Shown piece by piece: positions 34,485 to 44,532 of a DNA stretch of 64,000 nucleotides (its first letter is position 1; every line of letters begins with the position of its first letter). A program made the position numbers and the translations under genes. The notes beneath the pieces are model-generated. The model was given only the letters and a program-made list of their open reading frames with translations. It ran no database searches and was not told the origin of the DNA. The stretch is from JALZKA01 sp963715405 (GTDB taxonomy: Bacteria > Actinomycetota > Thermoleophilia > Solirubrobacterales > 70-9), in the NCBI GenBank assembly GCA_963715405.1, contig OY970239.1, positions 1,612,001-1,676,000 on the forward strand. Reading direction: 5' to 3'.

Positions 34485-35669
34485 CTAGTCGCGCCGGTGG
34501 GCGGAGATTGCAAGCGCTGCCAGCACCGCTGCAACAAGCCCCGCGCCGGCGAACACGATCCACGCCCACGAGGGGAGGCCCGCGCTTCGCTCCTCTGCCT
34601 CGGCCGTGACGGTGCGAGCGGCGAGAGCATCCACTGCGCCCACCTTGCGCCCGTCAAGGAGCACCTCCGCGGTGCCGATCGTCTCTCCTTCGTCAACTGG
34701 AGCGTCGAGCGGCGCGACCTCCGGCAAGCTCACCTCGACCTTCTGATCTGCGCGCGAGACCTCTTCAATGCCGGCTCCTGCCCGAAGCGGAAGCCTCCCG
34801 CCTTCGGCCAGCCGCACGAAGCCAAGGGCCTCTCCCCTCTCGACAAGGAGCCTCCTCTCGTACAACGAGAACCCGTACTCGAGGAGCGCGAGGGTCGCCG
34901 CGTCCCGAGACGCCTCATCCGGCGAGCCCAGGACGACCGAGGTGAGCCCGACCCCCTTCTCTGTGCCCGAGCCCACGAGGACGTAGCCGGCGGCCAGCGT
35001 GGAGCCGCTCTTGATCCCATCAATGAACGGCTCCTCGAGCACCAGAGAGTTTCGGTTCACGATGCGAACGGGCTCCGCGGTTGAGCGCAAAGTGGTCCGC
35101 TCTGTATCCACAATTTCTCGGAAGAGGTCTTGCTCTTGAAGCTCGGTCGCGAGCGCGACCAGATCGCGCGCGCTTGCAACGTTCCCGGCGCCGAGCCCGA
35201 TCGGGTCCGCGTAGGCGGTCTCGGCAAGACCGAGCTCAGCAGCAGCAGAGTTCATTTGCGCAACGAAGCCGGCCTCCGATCCGGAGGCCGCGAGCGCAAG
35301 GGTCATAGCGGCGTCGTTGCCAGACGGAAGCATGAGGCCATAGAGGGCGTCCCTCACCGACAGACTGTCGCCCGCCTCCAAGCCGGCCAGGGACTCCCCG
35401 CTGGCTGCGTCGTACGGGGCGGCAACAACCTCGTCCCCCGGACGCAGCCGCTCGGCCGCGACGTAGTAGGTCATCAGCTTGGTCGCGCTCGCGATCGGAT
35501 ACGCGGCATGCGGATCCTGCGCCGCGAGAACGTCGCCCGACTCCGGGTCGACGAGGATCCAGCTCGACGCCGGAAGCGCCACCGGAGGTTTGGGCGCGGC
35601 GAGTGCGCTCGGTGCCCACGCGCCGGCGAGTGCCACGAGCGCCGCGAGCAGGGCGCGCGAGCGCGTCAG
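34485..35669 (-). CDS. D-alanyl-D-alanine carboxypeptidase (penicillin-binding protein)
   Basis: Trims the terminal D-Ala of peptidoglycan stem peptides. After a signal peptide (ALLAALVALAGAWAPSALA) the serine catalytic motifs follow in order: SATK (SxxK), SGN (LPSGNDAAM) and KSG (IDGIKSGSTLAAG). A C-terminal beta domain precedes a final transmembrane helix (WAWIVFAGAGLVAAVLAALA) and basic tail. About 394 residues. No ATG, GTG or TTG fits the signal peptide start; a CTG at 35669 overlaps the upstream stop (CTGA) and is the best candidate. Confidence 0.9.
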   Translation of the reverse strand: MTRSRALLAALVALAGAWAPSALAAPKPPVALPASSWILVDPESGDVLAAQDPHAAYPIASATKLMTYYVAAERLRPGDEVVAAPYDAASGESLAGLEAGDSLSVRDALYGLMLPSGNDAAMTLALAASGSEAGFVAQMNSAAAELGLAETAYADPIGLGAGNVASARDLVALATELQEQDLFREIVDTERTTLRSTAEPVRIVNRNSLVLEEPFIDGIKSGSTLAAGYVLVGSGTEKGVGLTSVVLGSPDEASRDAATLALLEYGFSLYERRLLVERGEALGFVRLAEGGRLPLRAGAGIEEVSRADQKVEVSLPEVAPLDAPVDEGETIGTAEVLLDGRKVGAVDALAARTVTAEAEERSAGLPSWAWIVFAGAGLVAAVLAALAISAHRRD

Positions 35670-35869
35670 CGCCGGCCGGCGACCTGCCCAGACTGCTCCG
35701 AGCGGCCCTTCTTCTCGCTCTTGGAGTCGGCGCCGCCCGAGCTCTCGGTGAAGCCCATCACGAGGAAGTAGATCGCGATTCCGCATGCGACCAGCGCGAG
35801 CAGCGCGGCGATCCGCGCGACGATCGAGCGCCTTCCTAGCGTGGATGAGTATCGGGGCGCGCTTGCCAT
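35666..35869 (-). CDS. Small single-span membrane protein
   Basis: 67 residues from ATG 35869. A basic N-terminus (RYSSTLGRRS) is followed by one hydrophobic helix (IVARIAALLALVACGIAIYFLVMGF, about residues 16-40) and a polar, lysine/serine-rich tail. No family recognised. It overlaps the carboxypeptidase start, so both are probably made together. Confidence 0.6.
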   Translation of the reverse strand: MASAPRYSSTLGRRSIVARIAALLALVACGIAIYFLVMGFTESSGGADSKSEKKGRSEQSGQVAGRR

Positions 35870-35919
35870 CGAGTTGGAGTGCACCAGACTCGCGATCGTA
35901 CCCCTGCTGCATCGCCCGC

Positions 35920-36832
35920 CTAGCCGGTATCGAGAGCTCGGCAAGCGACGTCCCAAACCTCCTGGCGGAGCCGCTCGGCGGCCTCCGCCGGATCCTCGGC
36001 GCCTGCGATTGACCGGGACGCAGTCACGATTGCCGAGGCCGGGTGCGATCCGAAGGCCGGTCCCAAGTCCGCCGCGGCGCCACCTTGGGCGCCGACGCCG
36101 GGAAGGAGAAAGGGCGATGCTGGCATCAGCTCGCGGAGACGGGCGAAATGAGCTGGCTCCGTCGCACCTACGACAGCGCCCAGGCCCGAGAGTCCCGCGT
36201 CGCCTTGGAGCGCCGAACCGAGCTCGGCGACCATCGCAGCCAGCCGCTCGTGGAAAGGGGCTTCAGGAGCTGGCTGGTCGAGAAGGTCCGAGGCACCAGG
36301 ATTGGACGTGCGGACCAAGACGAAGACACCCGCTCCCGCGGCAGCTGCCGCCCCGATCAACGGTGCGAGCGAGTCGCGCCCAAGCGTGCCGTTCAGCGTC
36401 GCGGCGTCCGCGCCGAGACCCGGCACATCGCCGAACGGTGAGGCGGTGGACCCGAACAGCGCTTGGGCGTATGCCGATGCGCTGACCGGCACGTCCCCGC
36501 GCTTGCCGTCGGCGATCACGAGAAGTCCCGCATCGTGAGCGACGTCGATGACGTGGCTAGCGCGTTCCAACCTGGCGCGCCCGAGCCGCTCAAAGCAGGC
36601 GAGTTGCGGCTTGACGGCCACGCATGACGGGGCCGTCGCGTACAGCGACGCGCTCGCACCAACGAGTGACCGCGTCGCCCGCACGCTCGGCGGGCGTCTC
36701 CCCAGCTGCATCTGGGAACGCTTCTCCCGCAACGGCGGGGTCTGGGTCAAGTCCGACGCAGATCTGGCTCGAGCGCTCCTCGACGAGCGCCGCGAGCCGA
36801 TCTGCGAAGGCGGTACGCGGTGCCTGGGTCAG
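35920..36832 (-). CDS. pyrF: Orotidine 5'-phosphate decarboxylase (frameshifted near N-terminus)
   Basis: Last step of UMP synthesis. The class matches the longer actinobacterial PyrF type: ICVGLDPDP in the N-terminal frame, then after a one-base break near 36640 the other frame gives SCVAVKPQLACFER, VIDVAHDAGLLVIADGKRGDV with the catalytic Lys-Asp set, ATLNGTLGRDSL, VFVLVRTSNPGA and FLLPGVGAQGG with the phosphate-binding end. About 300 residues. The only start that fits is CTG 36832 overlapping the HU stop (CTGA), unless a further indel hides another. Confidence 0.9.
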
Positions 36833-37104
36833 CTCCCCTTGACCTTGCCCTTGAGGCCGGCGCCCGCGGAAAACTTCGGCACCTTGCCGCCGGCGATCGT
36901 GATGCGCTCGCCTGTACGCGGGTTGACGCCTTGGCGGGGGCCGCGCTCGGCGACGGAGAACTTCCCGAAGCCGGTGAAGTTGACGTCCTCGCCTGATACA
37001 AGCGAACTCTCGATCCCATTAAGGACCGTGTCGACCGCGTCGGCGGCCGCCTTCTTCGAATCGAACTCTCCGGCAACCTTCTCGACGAATTCAGCCTTGG
37101 TCAC
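36829..37104 (-). CDS. hup: HU-family DNA-binding protein
   Basis: 91-residue histone-like protein that bends DNA. The sequence TKAEFVEKVAGEFDSKKAAADAVDTVL, VNFTGFGKFSVAERGPRQGVNPRTGERI and VPKFSAGAGLKGKVK covers the full fold with the flexible arms and the NPRTGE arm tip. GTG 37104 has a strong AAGGAGG site ten bases upstream. No Lys/Ala-rich C-terminal tail like that of mycobacterial HU. Confidence 0.95.
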   Translation of the reverse strand: MTKAEFVEKVAGEFDSKKAAADAVDTVLNGIESSLVSGEDVNFTGFGKFSVAERGPRQGVNPRTGERITIAGGKVPKFSAGAGLKGKVKGS

Positions 37105-37181
37105 GTGGGAACTCCTCCTTCGTAAGTCAGGAACGGCGCGGACCCTAACAGCGGCGGTGGTCAGATCGAGCGGCTCGCCCT

Positions 37182-38279
37182 CTAGCGAGGAAACTGAAGG
37201 GTCGCGGCGCTCGTCGGGTAGTAGCGAGTCCGCTGCTCGAAAAACTCGTCGACCCGCCCCGGCGGGCGCGAACCCGGGTCGCGACGCCGCAGCCATTCCC
37301 GAGGTGTCCTCGAAAACCACCAGGGACTGGCGAAGTTGTAGAAGTTGTGCCGATACGAGCGCGAGAGATCAGGGTTCTTTACAGGCTCACGGTGCCTCAG
37401 GCCGCGCGCGAAGCCGGCGAGGGTGTCACGAACTGCCGAGAGTGGGGCAACTTCGATCCTGATCGCGTGCCTGACGTTGGTCGCAAGCAGCGCGATTAGG
37501 GCCTCGCACGCATCTCGGAGGCGCAGGTGCTTCGCCGCGACGTAGCCGAAGTTCCGGGCATTGACCCGGTAGGTGGGCGAGCCGTAGTAGCTGAACCCAG
37601 GGAGGGTGTGCGGGTCCTTCATATGGATGGCGGTTACCTCCGGTAGATGAAGGTGCCGAAAGCCCTTGTCGTAGAAGCGGATCATGAACTCCACCTCGTG
37701 GGCCCAGACGAAGATCTCCGGATCGAAGCCGCCGACCTCGTCGATGGCCGAACGACGGATCAGCGCAGCGCACCCCCAAAAGGTGAGTAGACCCGTCTTG
37801 TAGCCGAGGTCGAAGCGGTGCTCGGGGTCGTCGGCTGCGATCACAGAGAAGGAGACCATGTCCGCCCCGTGCTCTTCCATCGAGGCGATCGCCCGGCGCA
37901 GCCTGTCGCCGGGGAGGTAACAGTCGTCGTCAAGCACCAAGACGAGGTCGCCCTTCGCGACCGCAAAGCCGTCGTTCCAGCCGCTGATCCCGCAGTTGAC
38001 CTCGCGGCGGATCAGCTGCACCTGCGGGAACTCAGCGCGGACCATCTCTGCGGAACCGTCCTCGGACGCGTTGTCGACAACCACAACGTCGATCAGGTCC
38101 GAGTCGTAATCGCAGCCCTCCAGCATCTCGCTGAGCGTCCGCCGAAGCTCATCGCGCCGGTTGTAGACCAAGAGGACGATGGTCACTGTCGGCAGGTCAG
38201 ATCGGCGCTTCATCGCTCCAGCGTCGGTGGCTGTAGAAGTCATGGCGGAAAAGATAGATCGACTGGCCGGTAGGACCAT
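37182..38279 (-). CDS. GT2-family glycosyltransferase (rhamnosyltransferase-like)
   Basis: 365 residues, cytoplasmic GT-A fold. The motifs are VTIVLLVYNRRDELRRTL, VVVDNASEDGSAEMVRAEF, the metal-binding VLDDDCYLP and FVWAHEVEFMIRFYDKGFRHLHLPEV. It is a close paralogue of the protein at 59570-60604, sharing the same order of motifs and the C-terminal ATL(Q/E)F ending. ATG 38279 overlaps the preceding stop (TGATG); ATG 38243 is an alternative. First gene of the large glycan locus, acceptor unknown. Confidence 0.88.
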   Translation of the reverse strand: MVLPASRSIFSAMTSTATDAGAMKRRSDLPTVTIVLLVYNRRDELRRTLSEMLEGCDYDSDLIDVVVVDNASEDGSAEMVRAEFPQVQLIRREVNCGISGWNDGFAVAKGDLVLVLDDDCYLPGDRLRRAIASMEEHGADMVSFSVIAADDPEHRFDLGYKTGLLTFWGCAALIRRSAIDEVGGFDPEIFVWAHEVEFMIRFYDKGFRHLHLPEVTAIHMKDPHTLPGFSYYGSPTYRVNARNFGYVAAKHLRLRDACEALIALLATNVRHAIRIEVAPLSAVRDTLAGFARGLRHREPVKNPDLSRSYRHNFYNFASPWWFSRTPREWLRRRDPGSRPPGRVDEFFEQRTRYYPTSAATLQFPR

Positions 38280-39253
38280 CAGCCATCCGCCGGCCGGTAC
38301 CGGACGACTCGGGCGATCAAGCGTCGGCTCGGAGTTGGAGGCGTGCGTGAGTACGAACGTTGCCTGGTTCCTTGGCCGCGCTGGTTGAGATCTGTGCTGG
38401 TCTTCCCAAGCGTCATTTGGCTCTCGGTGAAGGGGCTCGCGGCTTGATCTACGACCACGACTGCGGCGCCCAGGGGAATCTGCAGGGGTATGCTCGCTAC
38501 CAACTGAAATCCCACGTCCATACGAGCGTAGGAGCCGGAGACGCGCAGCGTCGAGGCTGAGCTATGCCAGCCTCGTGGATCCAGGTGCGGGGGCGTCCAG
38601 CTGAACCCAATCGCGCCGTATCTTGAGGCATAACTGTCTGCCACCGGTGTTCGAATACTACGGTGCCGCCGTAGCAGGAGGCTCGGATGGCATCAAGCAC
38701 TCGTCGCGCCCGCCCATGTGCTCAAAGGTGTGGTTGAGGATGACCACATCGAATGCCGAGATCTCGTCGAGGGCTCTCGGCTCGAGACGGAAGGCAGCAA
38801 AGGACGGCTCTTATCGAGATAGGATCGATCCCCAGTAGGCGGGTGAATCCGTGCCGTGCCATCTCGGTGAGAAGACCCCGCTCCCGCTGCCGACATCCAA
38901 GTATTGAAGATCGAGTGCTGAGTCGGCGACGAGCAAGCGACCGGGGAAACTCGGGGGACGTGTCGGCTTCCACGAGGAGGTCGACCAAGCGACGGGGGAT
39001 CTCAAGAGCAGATTCATCCCGAGGCGCCGGATCGAGACGAGAAAGTTGCGCTCCCGGGTCGGGAGACTCAGCCAGCGAGTAGTAATCCGGCGGGTAGAAA
39101 GGGGTCCATGCTCTCCGGGATGTCAGCAGAGCAAGCGCCTCACATCGGACGCAGCGGCGTACCGGAACTGTCCCCCCATCCGAACATCATCTCTCGCGCT
39201 AGCAAGGACTCGCCCTCAAGCGGACCTTTACAGAACGGACACTCAAAGCTCAT
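38279..39253 (-). CDS. Class I SAM-dependent methyltransferase with zinc-binding N-terminus (heavily frameshifted)
   Basis: Starts ATG 39253 with MSFECPFCKGPLEG and LAREMMFGWGDS, the zinc-finger-like opening of glycan-locus methyltransferases (CxxC, REMMFG). Other frames then give PFYPPDYYSLAE, LQYLDVGSGSG (SAM loop), FLTEMARHGFTRLLGIDP, FDVVILNHTFEHM, CYGGTVV and VADSYASRYGAIG, in the right order for one protein of about 320 residues. Several breaks scatter these pieces; both real decay and read error are possible. Confidence 0.6.
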
Positions 39254-39266
39254 GACAGGGCGACAG

Positions 39267-40771
39267 TCAAGCTATGGCGGGACGCGCCGCGCGACGTAGG
39301 TAGCCAAATGCCTCCTTCAGCAGAACCCGCTCGGTCGCCCAGGTGGCCACCAGCGCAATCGCTGCAAACGCCGAGAGCTCCGCAGCGGTCCGTAGCGCAC
39401 CGCCGCCGGAGGGAAGCATCGCGCGACCGAGCAGGACGACGCCCGCCGCCAATATGGTCGGGATAACTGCGCCCATCACGTGGCGGACCACGTTGAGTGC
39501 CGGAAACAGTCGGGTCAGATACACGAGGCGAACACCAGTGCGACCAGGGTTCCCGCCACCGATACCCAGGCGTAGCCTGAAAGCCCTTCGAGGAGGAGCA
39601 TGGGTACCCCGACGCCCAGAACGGCAATGAAGACGAGCCCGCTCTCGACCGCGAGGATCCGTGTCTCCCCGCGCGCCATCGCAAACGCGGTCCAGTTGAA
39701 GCCAATCTGACCGATTGCCGCGGCCAGGCCGAGCACCTGAATGAGTGGTACGGCAAGCTCCCATTCCTCGCCGAGCACGAAACTCCACCAGTTCGCCTGC
39801 GAACAGCGCCGCTCCAACGCCGACTGGAAATCCCCACAGCACCGCGAGCCGATTGGACTTTGAGAAAGACTCGAAAAGGAGATCCCGCTGGTCCTTAGCC
39901 GCGCAGATCGCCGGATACAGCGCATGCGTCACCACCTGGTCCACACGGCGGGTGTATTGCGTGATCTGCGCCGTGAGCGTGATGGCCCCAATGGCCGCCG
40001 TGCCAATCGTGCGGGACACGATGGCGGCCGGCACGTGAAAGGTGACGGCTGTGACGAATGAGCTCACCAACACGGGCCAGGAGAAGCTCGTGTATTCCCT
40101 GACCGCACGACGCTCGTATCGGAGCCGCAGCTTGTACGGCGAGGCGACTACGGCGACAACCGCCCCGGCGACGACACCGGCGATGCTGCCGATGACAAGT
40201 GACCAGAAACCTACTCCGGCGGCTGCCAGCGGAATGGTGATCACAAACATCACGACCGGCCTGACCGATGCGAGAAGGCGGGTGCGGGCAAAGTTCATGC
40301 GGCGGTAAAAGACCCAAACCGGGGCTTCGAGTGCGATCAGCGGCATTGCGAGTGCAGTAAGCAGGCCTGGCAGCACTATCTCGGGTTCCTCGTAGAGGAG
40401 CGCGCTCAGTGGAACTGCCGCGAGGGCTATGAGTGCAAAAAAGGTGCACAACAGCGTCTGCAAGGTGAAGGCAATCTGAAACGCTGCCTCTTGGTCCGGG
40501 TGATCCTGCTGGATGTACTTGTCGTTGAGACCGACCGAGGCCAGGTAAGACAGCGTCCCGAAGATGATGAGCAGCAGGCCCCAAAGGCCATACTCCGCCG
40601 GCCCTAAGAGGCGCGCGGCGAGCAGACCCTGGACGATCGTCAGCGCGTTGATAAAGACGAGGAACAGGGTGTTGACGATCGTGCCCCTGGCGACCTGATG
40701 CCTGAGGGGGCCCTCCCCTATCTCGGCGCGGCGCCGTGGTGCAGCATCAGCGTCGAGGAGGGGTCGTCCAC
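39267..40771 (-). CDS. Wzx-like oligosaccharide flippase (frameshifted)
   Basis: Polytopic MOP-family protein of about 500 residues and some 12-14 helices: IVNTLFLVFINALTIVQGLLAARLLGPAEYGLWGLL, NDKYIQQDHPDQEAAFQ, LEAPVWVFYRRMNFAR, then YPAICAAKDQRDLLFE. From about 39790 to 39520 the protein runs in another frame (LGLAAAIGQIGFNWTAFAMARGETRI...) and then returns, a compensating pair of indels. It should translocate the lipid-linked repeat unit built by the locus. The start is not settled; GTG 40771 would need one more indel. Confidence 0.8.
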
Positions 40772-40884
40772 CGCGGGGGGGCCTGCATCTCGCTGCACGC
40801 GACCTGATGCTAGACCCCCGTCTACGGCTCGGCGCTGGCTGCCGCCGGCCTTGGCAGGGCGGGCGTGGCCGTAGCATCACGCCC

Positions 40885-42696
40885 GTGGGCCGCATCCTGG
40901 TTGTCATCCCGGTGTACGGCGAGCATGCGTTGACACACGCACTGCTCGATGACCTTCGGGGCGAGGCTGAGCCACTCGATGTCACCGTGGTCGACAACCG
41001 CGGCGACTATTCGCAGCACGCTGGCGAAACGGTGCTTCGACCCGAGAGGAACCTCGGCTGGGCGGGTGGGACCAACTACGGCACGTCGGAAACGATGTCG
41101 TCGCACCACACGGCTGTCGTGTGGCTGAACAACGACACTCGCCTCTCAAGCGGCTTCATCGGAGGCCTGATCCGATCCTGGCAAGAGACCGGAGCCGGGC
41201 TGGTCGGCCCCTTTTACGACTGCTACTGGAACCATCAGCGCCCCCCGCACCCGGTCGATGTAGCGGCTTACCGGGCGCAGGACCGCCACTTCACCGCTCA
41301 ATTCGTCGACGGTGTGTGCATGTTCGTTCCATCGGAGACGCTTGACGCCGTCGGCATGCTCGATGCGGAAACCTTTGCGCCGGTCGGATACGGCGCCGAT
41401 TTTGACTACGGCTTGCGCGTCCTCTCAGCCGGCGAATCCGTGGTCGTCACCGGGCTCTCATACCTTCATCACGAGAAGTCGGTAACCGCAAAGGCGATGT
41501 TCGGCGAAGGATTGGCGGAATACGGAACCCACGGCGATTCCGTCATGGTCGCTGGCATGGCCGCCAAATGGGGCGAGGATTGGTGGCGGCTGGCAGGGAT
41601 AGACCCAGCCACGAAGCAAACCTCGCCGCCCAGCTGGCGACGCCGACACCCGTCGGGCCCGCTCTCGGTGTTCAACCGGATTTCTGCCAGCAGACGCCAT
41701 AGCCGTCTATCGCTTGGACGTCAACTCGCAATTAGACTGCGGGAGGTGGAAGCGTCGAACGGCATGAGCGTTCTCATGCGCCGCCTCCGACGGGCGGGGG
41801 CATGGGCAGCACCGCACGGTCTCATGGCACCCCGTCGCGAACGGCAGGAGGCCGAGCGACGACAACAGGAGGCCGAGCGAGAGGCCGAGCGGGTTGCGGC
41901 GGCGGTAGTCAAAGCCCAAGCGGACAGGCAACAGCTACTGAGAAGCGTGCCCCTGCCGACCGAAGCGGCGATGCCGTTCAACTTCGAGGCCGCCGTTGCA
42001 TTCTTAGTGGAGAACGGCGTCAGCGAGGTCCAGGTACGCGAGGGCTCGATACCGAGCGCGTCCCTCGACTTCATCAGCAAGACACTCACCGAACATCTGC
42101 CCCAGAGACCCCTCCTGGGCCTTCACGTCGGGAACTTCGTCGGCGTCTCGCTCGCCCACCTGACCGCGACCATGCGCGAGATCGACGAGGATGCGCTGGT
42201 CGTATCCATCGATCCCGGTATGCCCCATCGGGGGATCCACGCTCCCGACCGCCTCGCGCTAGGTCTCCTCGACCGGTTCGGCCTCACGGCACACAACCTT
42301 CTCGTCACCGGGTTCTCCCTAGGGAGGAACGTCCGTGACGACGGATACGTCTTCGCGGAAGATGCTCTGCTCGCAGCGACCCCTCCTTCTGTCGCGGCGA
42401 CTGCACTCAGAGAGGATGCTGCTTGCGAGCAGGTTCTCCCCAACCTCGCTCGCCTGCTCCCCGACCGCTTCGATGTGGCGTTCATCGACGGCAACCACGA
42501 CGGCGATTACCTGCGTGAGGAGCTCCGTCACATCGATGTCGCTCTGCGTCCCGACGGCATGCTCATCGTCGACGACATCGGGACCGCGTTCTGGGGCGGG
42601 GTGAAAGCCGCATTCGAGGACTTGTCCACCGAAGGCGGTGGATACACCCAGCTGGGCAGCGACGGGCGAGTCGGGGTCGTGGCTCGAACCACGTGA
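40885..42696 (+). CDS. GT2 glycosyltransferase fused to a SAM methyltransferase
   Basis: A 603-residue two-domain protein. Residues 1-250 are a GT-A fold: ILVVIPVYGEHALTHALLDDL, VTVVDNRGDYS, NLGWAGGTNYGT and VWLNNDTRLS (the D-x-D). A charged coiled coil (RRERQEAERRQQEAER..., about residues 310-365) links it to a methyltransferase (LLGLHVGNFVGVSLAHLTATM, VVSIDPGM, FDVAFIDGNHDGDYL, DGMLIVDDIG). Such a fusion implies stepwise sugar addition and methylation of the same glycan. Start GTG 40885 gives the GT domain N-terminus. Confidence 0.82.
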   Translation: MGRILVVIPVYGEHALTHALLDDLRGEAEPLDVTVVDNRGDYSQHAGETVLRPERNLGWAGGTNYGTSETMSSHHTAVVWLNNDTRLSSGFIGGLIRSWQETGAGLVGPFYDCYWNHQRPPHPVDVAAYRAQDRHFTAQFVDGVCMFVPSETLDAVGMLDAETFAPVGYGADFDYGLRVLSAGESVVVTGLSYLHHEKSVTAKAMFGEGLAEYGTHGDSVMVAGMAAKWGEDWWRLAGIDPATKQTSPPSWRRRHPSGPLSVFNRISASRRHSRLSLGRQLAIRLREVEASNGMSVLMRRLRRAGAWAAPHGLMAPRRERQEAERRQQEAEREAERVAAAVVKAQADRQQLLRSVPLPTEAAMPFNFEAAVAFLVENGVSEVQVREGSIPSASLDFISKTLTEHLPQRPLLGLHVGNFVGVSLAHLTATMREIDEDALVVSIDPGMPHRGIHAPDRLALGLLDRFGLTAHNLLVTGFSLGRNVRDDGYVFAEDALLAATPPSVAATALREDAACEQVLPNLARLLPDRFDVAFIDGNHDGDYLREELRHIDVALRPDGMLIVDDIGTAFWGGVKAAFEDLSTEGGGYTQLGSDGRVGVVARTT

Positions 42697-43627
42697 CCAA
42701 ACTGCATGTTTCCTGTGCCGCGGAGGGTGAGTACGTCGTCCACAGCGCGGCGATGCTTCACTCGCTGCTCTCCTGTCACACGCCCGAGTCCGTGACGGTC
42801 CACTATCTGCATGGGCCCGAAATCGCGAAGCAGACCCGAGACGGACTGCAGGAAATGGTCCAGCGAAGCGGTGGCCAGATGAAGTTTCACGAAGATTCCC
42901 GACGCGAGAGTCGCTGGCCTGCCCACCGAGGGATTCACGCGAAAAGCGACCTGGTACCGCACGTTCCTGCCCGAGCTTTTGCCCGACGTGCCACGGGTCC
43001 TGTATCTCGACGCCGACGTGCTCGTGCTCGAGTCAGTGGCGCCACTGTGGGAACTCGACATGACCTCGAAGCCGGTCGCGGCGGTCACCAACGTGTTGAG
43101 ACCCGAATCCATCGACCGTCCGAACGCCTCTGGACATCCCAGTTCCCAGGGCTACTTCAACGCCGGCGTGATGCTCATGAACCTCGATCTGATGCGGCGG
43201 GAGGAAACGTCACGGGCCGTGCACGAGTACGGAAGAGCGCACGCCGACGAGCTGATATGGCGCGACCAGGATGCGTTCAACGTCGTCGTCGGCGCGAGAC
43301 GCGAGGTCCTGCACCCGCGCTGGAACTGCATGAACGGCATGCTGGTCTTCCCGTGAGAGCGCCGACGTGCTGGGGGCCAAAGCCGTTGCCGAAGCGATCG
43401 AGAACCCCGCGATCCGGCATTTCGAAGGGCCCGGCCCATACAAGCCGTGGCACTACCTCTGCGAGCGCGAGTGGCGCGACCTGTACCGGCGACACCGGCG
43501 GGCAACGCCGTGGCCGCGCGTGCGACTTCAGGGCAGGAACCCGCGAAACATGTGGCGGCGGGCACGCGCCGCCTCACGGGCGCCGAGCGTCGGGTTCATC
43601 GATGCCCCATCCTTGGCAGATCGCTGA
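42693..43627 (+). CDS. GT8-family glycosyltransferase (frameshifted)
   Basis: A retaining GT-A glycosyltransferase like LPS glucosyl/galactosyltransferases. N-terminal LHVSCAAEGEYVVHSAAMLHSLL, then after a break near 42895, DVPRVLYLDADVLVLES (the DxD), GYFNAGVMLMNLDLMRRE and DQDAFNVVVGARREVLHPRWNCMNGM. After a second break near 43355 it continues with AIRHFEGPGPYKPWHY, the family C-terminal motif. About 310 residues. GTG 42693 overlaps the previous stop (GTGA). Confidence 0.82.
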
Positions 43628-43669
43628 ACTCGGCCCATCATTGCCGGCACGGCAGGGCAACGCGACGCG

Positions 43670-44503
43670 CTAGCGGCAGAGCGCCCAAGTCGACGGCACG
43701 CCGAACGGTCGCCAGACGAGGTGAAAGGCGAGATGGCGACCCCACGGGGTGGGCCATCGCCACGGAGCGATCGGACCGAAGGGCTGGTTCCTGCGATAAG
43801 GGCCGAAACGCTGAAATAGCGGGAACTGAGAGTCCACGATCTCAAAGCCTGAAGCCCTCAACAGGCGTTTATGAGCGGCGAGGTTCGGTGTCCACCATTC
43901 TTGAGCGCCGTCCTGGGCCGCCAGCTTTGCGCTGGGAGTGCGTGGGTGCAGGAGCGAGAGAGTGAGAGAGACAACCTCAAACGAAAGAAACGATCCCGCG
44001 GTAACGCTCCGTGCTGCTCGGAGCGCTCTGGCGGGATCGGCGAGGTGGAGGAGGATGTTGCCCATGAAGACGAAGTCAAACTGACCGAGTTCCTGGGGAT
44101 TCACGTCATAGATGTTCATGTTCACGCGCTCCACATCCAAACCCAAAGCGGAGCTGGCAATCTCGAAGGCGCTCCGAGCTCGTCCCTTACCCCCGCTTCG
44201 ATCTATCCCGTCGTCGCCTTCCTGCCAGTCCTGCTCAGCTGTGTCGTCGAGATCGACACTCCATACTTTCCCCCCGCGTCGCGCCATCTCGAACGCAAAC
44301 ATTCCATCCGAGGAGGCCAGATCGAGACACCGCTTGCCGGCCAATGACTTCGGGAAGGGGAACTTGTCGAGGATTCCTCGGTGGTCGTAGAAGCCTTCGG
44401 TGACAACTCCCCCGGGAAACTCGAACGTGTGGTACCAGCCGCCGGGGAGTTGCTCGACCCTCGTCTTCAGATCCGCCCTCACATCTTGCTGGCCCCCGGA
44501 CAC
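43670..44503 (-). CDS. Class I SAM methyltransferase, CmoB-like
   Basis: 277 residues from GTG 44503. The start HTFEFPGGVVTEGFYDHRGILDKFPFPKSLAGKRCLDLASSDGMFAFEMARRG is the pattern of the CmoB/DUF1698-type group, with the SAM loop DLASSDGMF and FDFVFMGNILLHL. Inside a glycan locus a sugar or lipid methyltransferase is more likely than tRNA modification. Intact frame. Confidence 0.78.
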   Translation of the reverse strand: MSGGQQDVRADLKTRVEQLPGGWYHTFEFPGGVVTEGFYDHRGILDKFPFPKSLAGKRCLDLASSDGMFAFEMARRGGKVWSVDLDDTAEQDWQEGDDGIDRSGGKGRARSAFEIASSALGLDVERVNMNIYDVNPQELGQFDFVFMGNILLHLADPARALRAARSVTAGSFLSFEVVSLTLSLLHPRTPSAKLAAQDGAQEWWTPNLAAHKRLLRASGFEIVDSQFPLFQRFGPYRRNQPFGPIAPWRWPTPWGRHLAFHLVWRPFGVPSTWALCR

Positions 44504-44532
44504 GAGTCGAAGTCTATGAGCGGGCGACCGAG

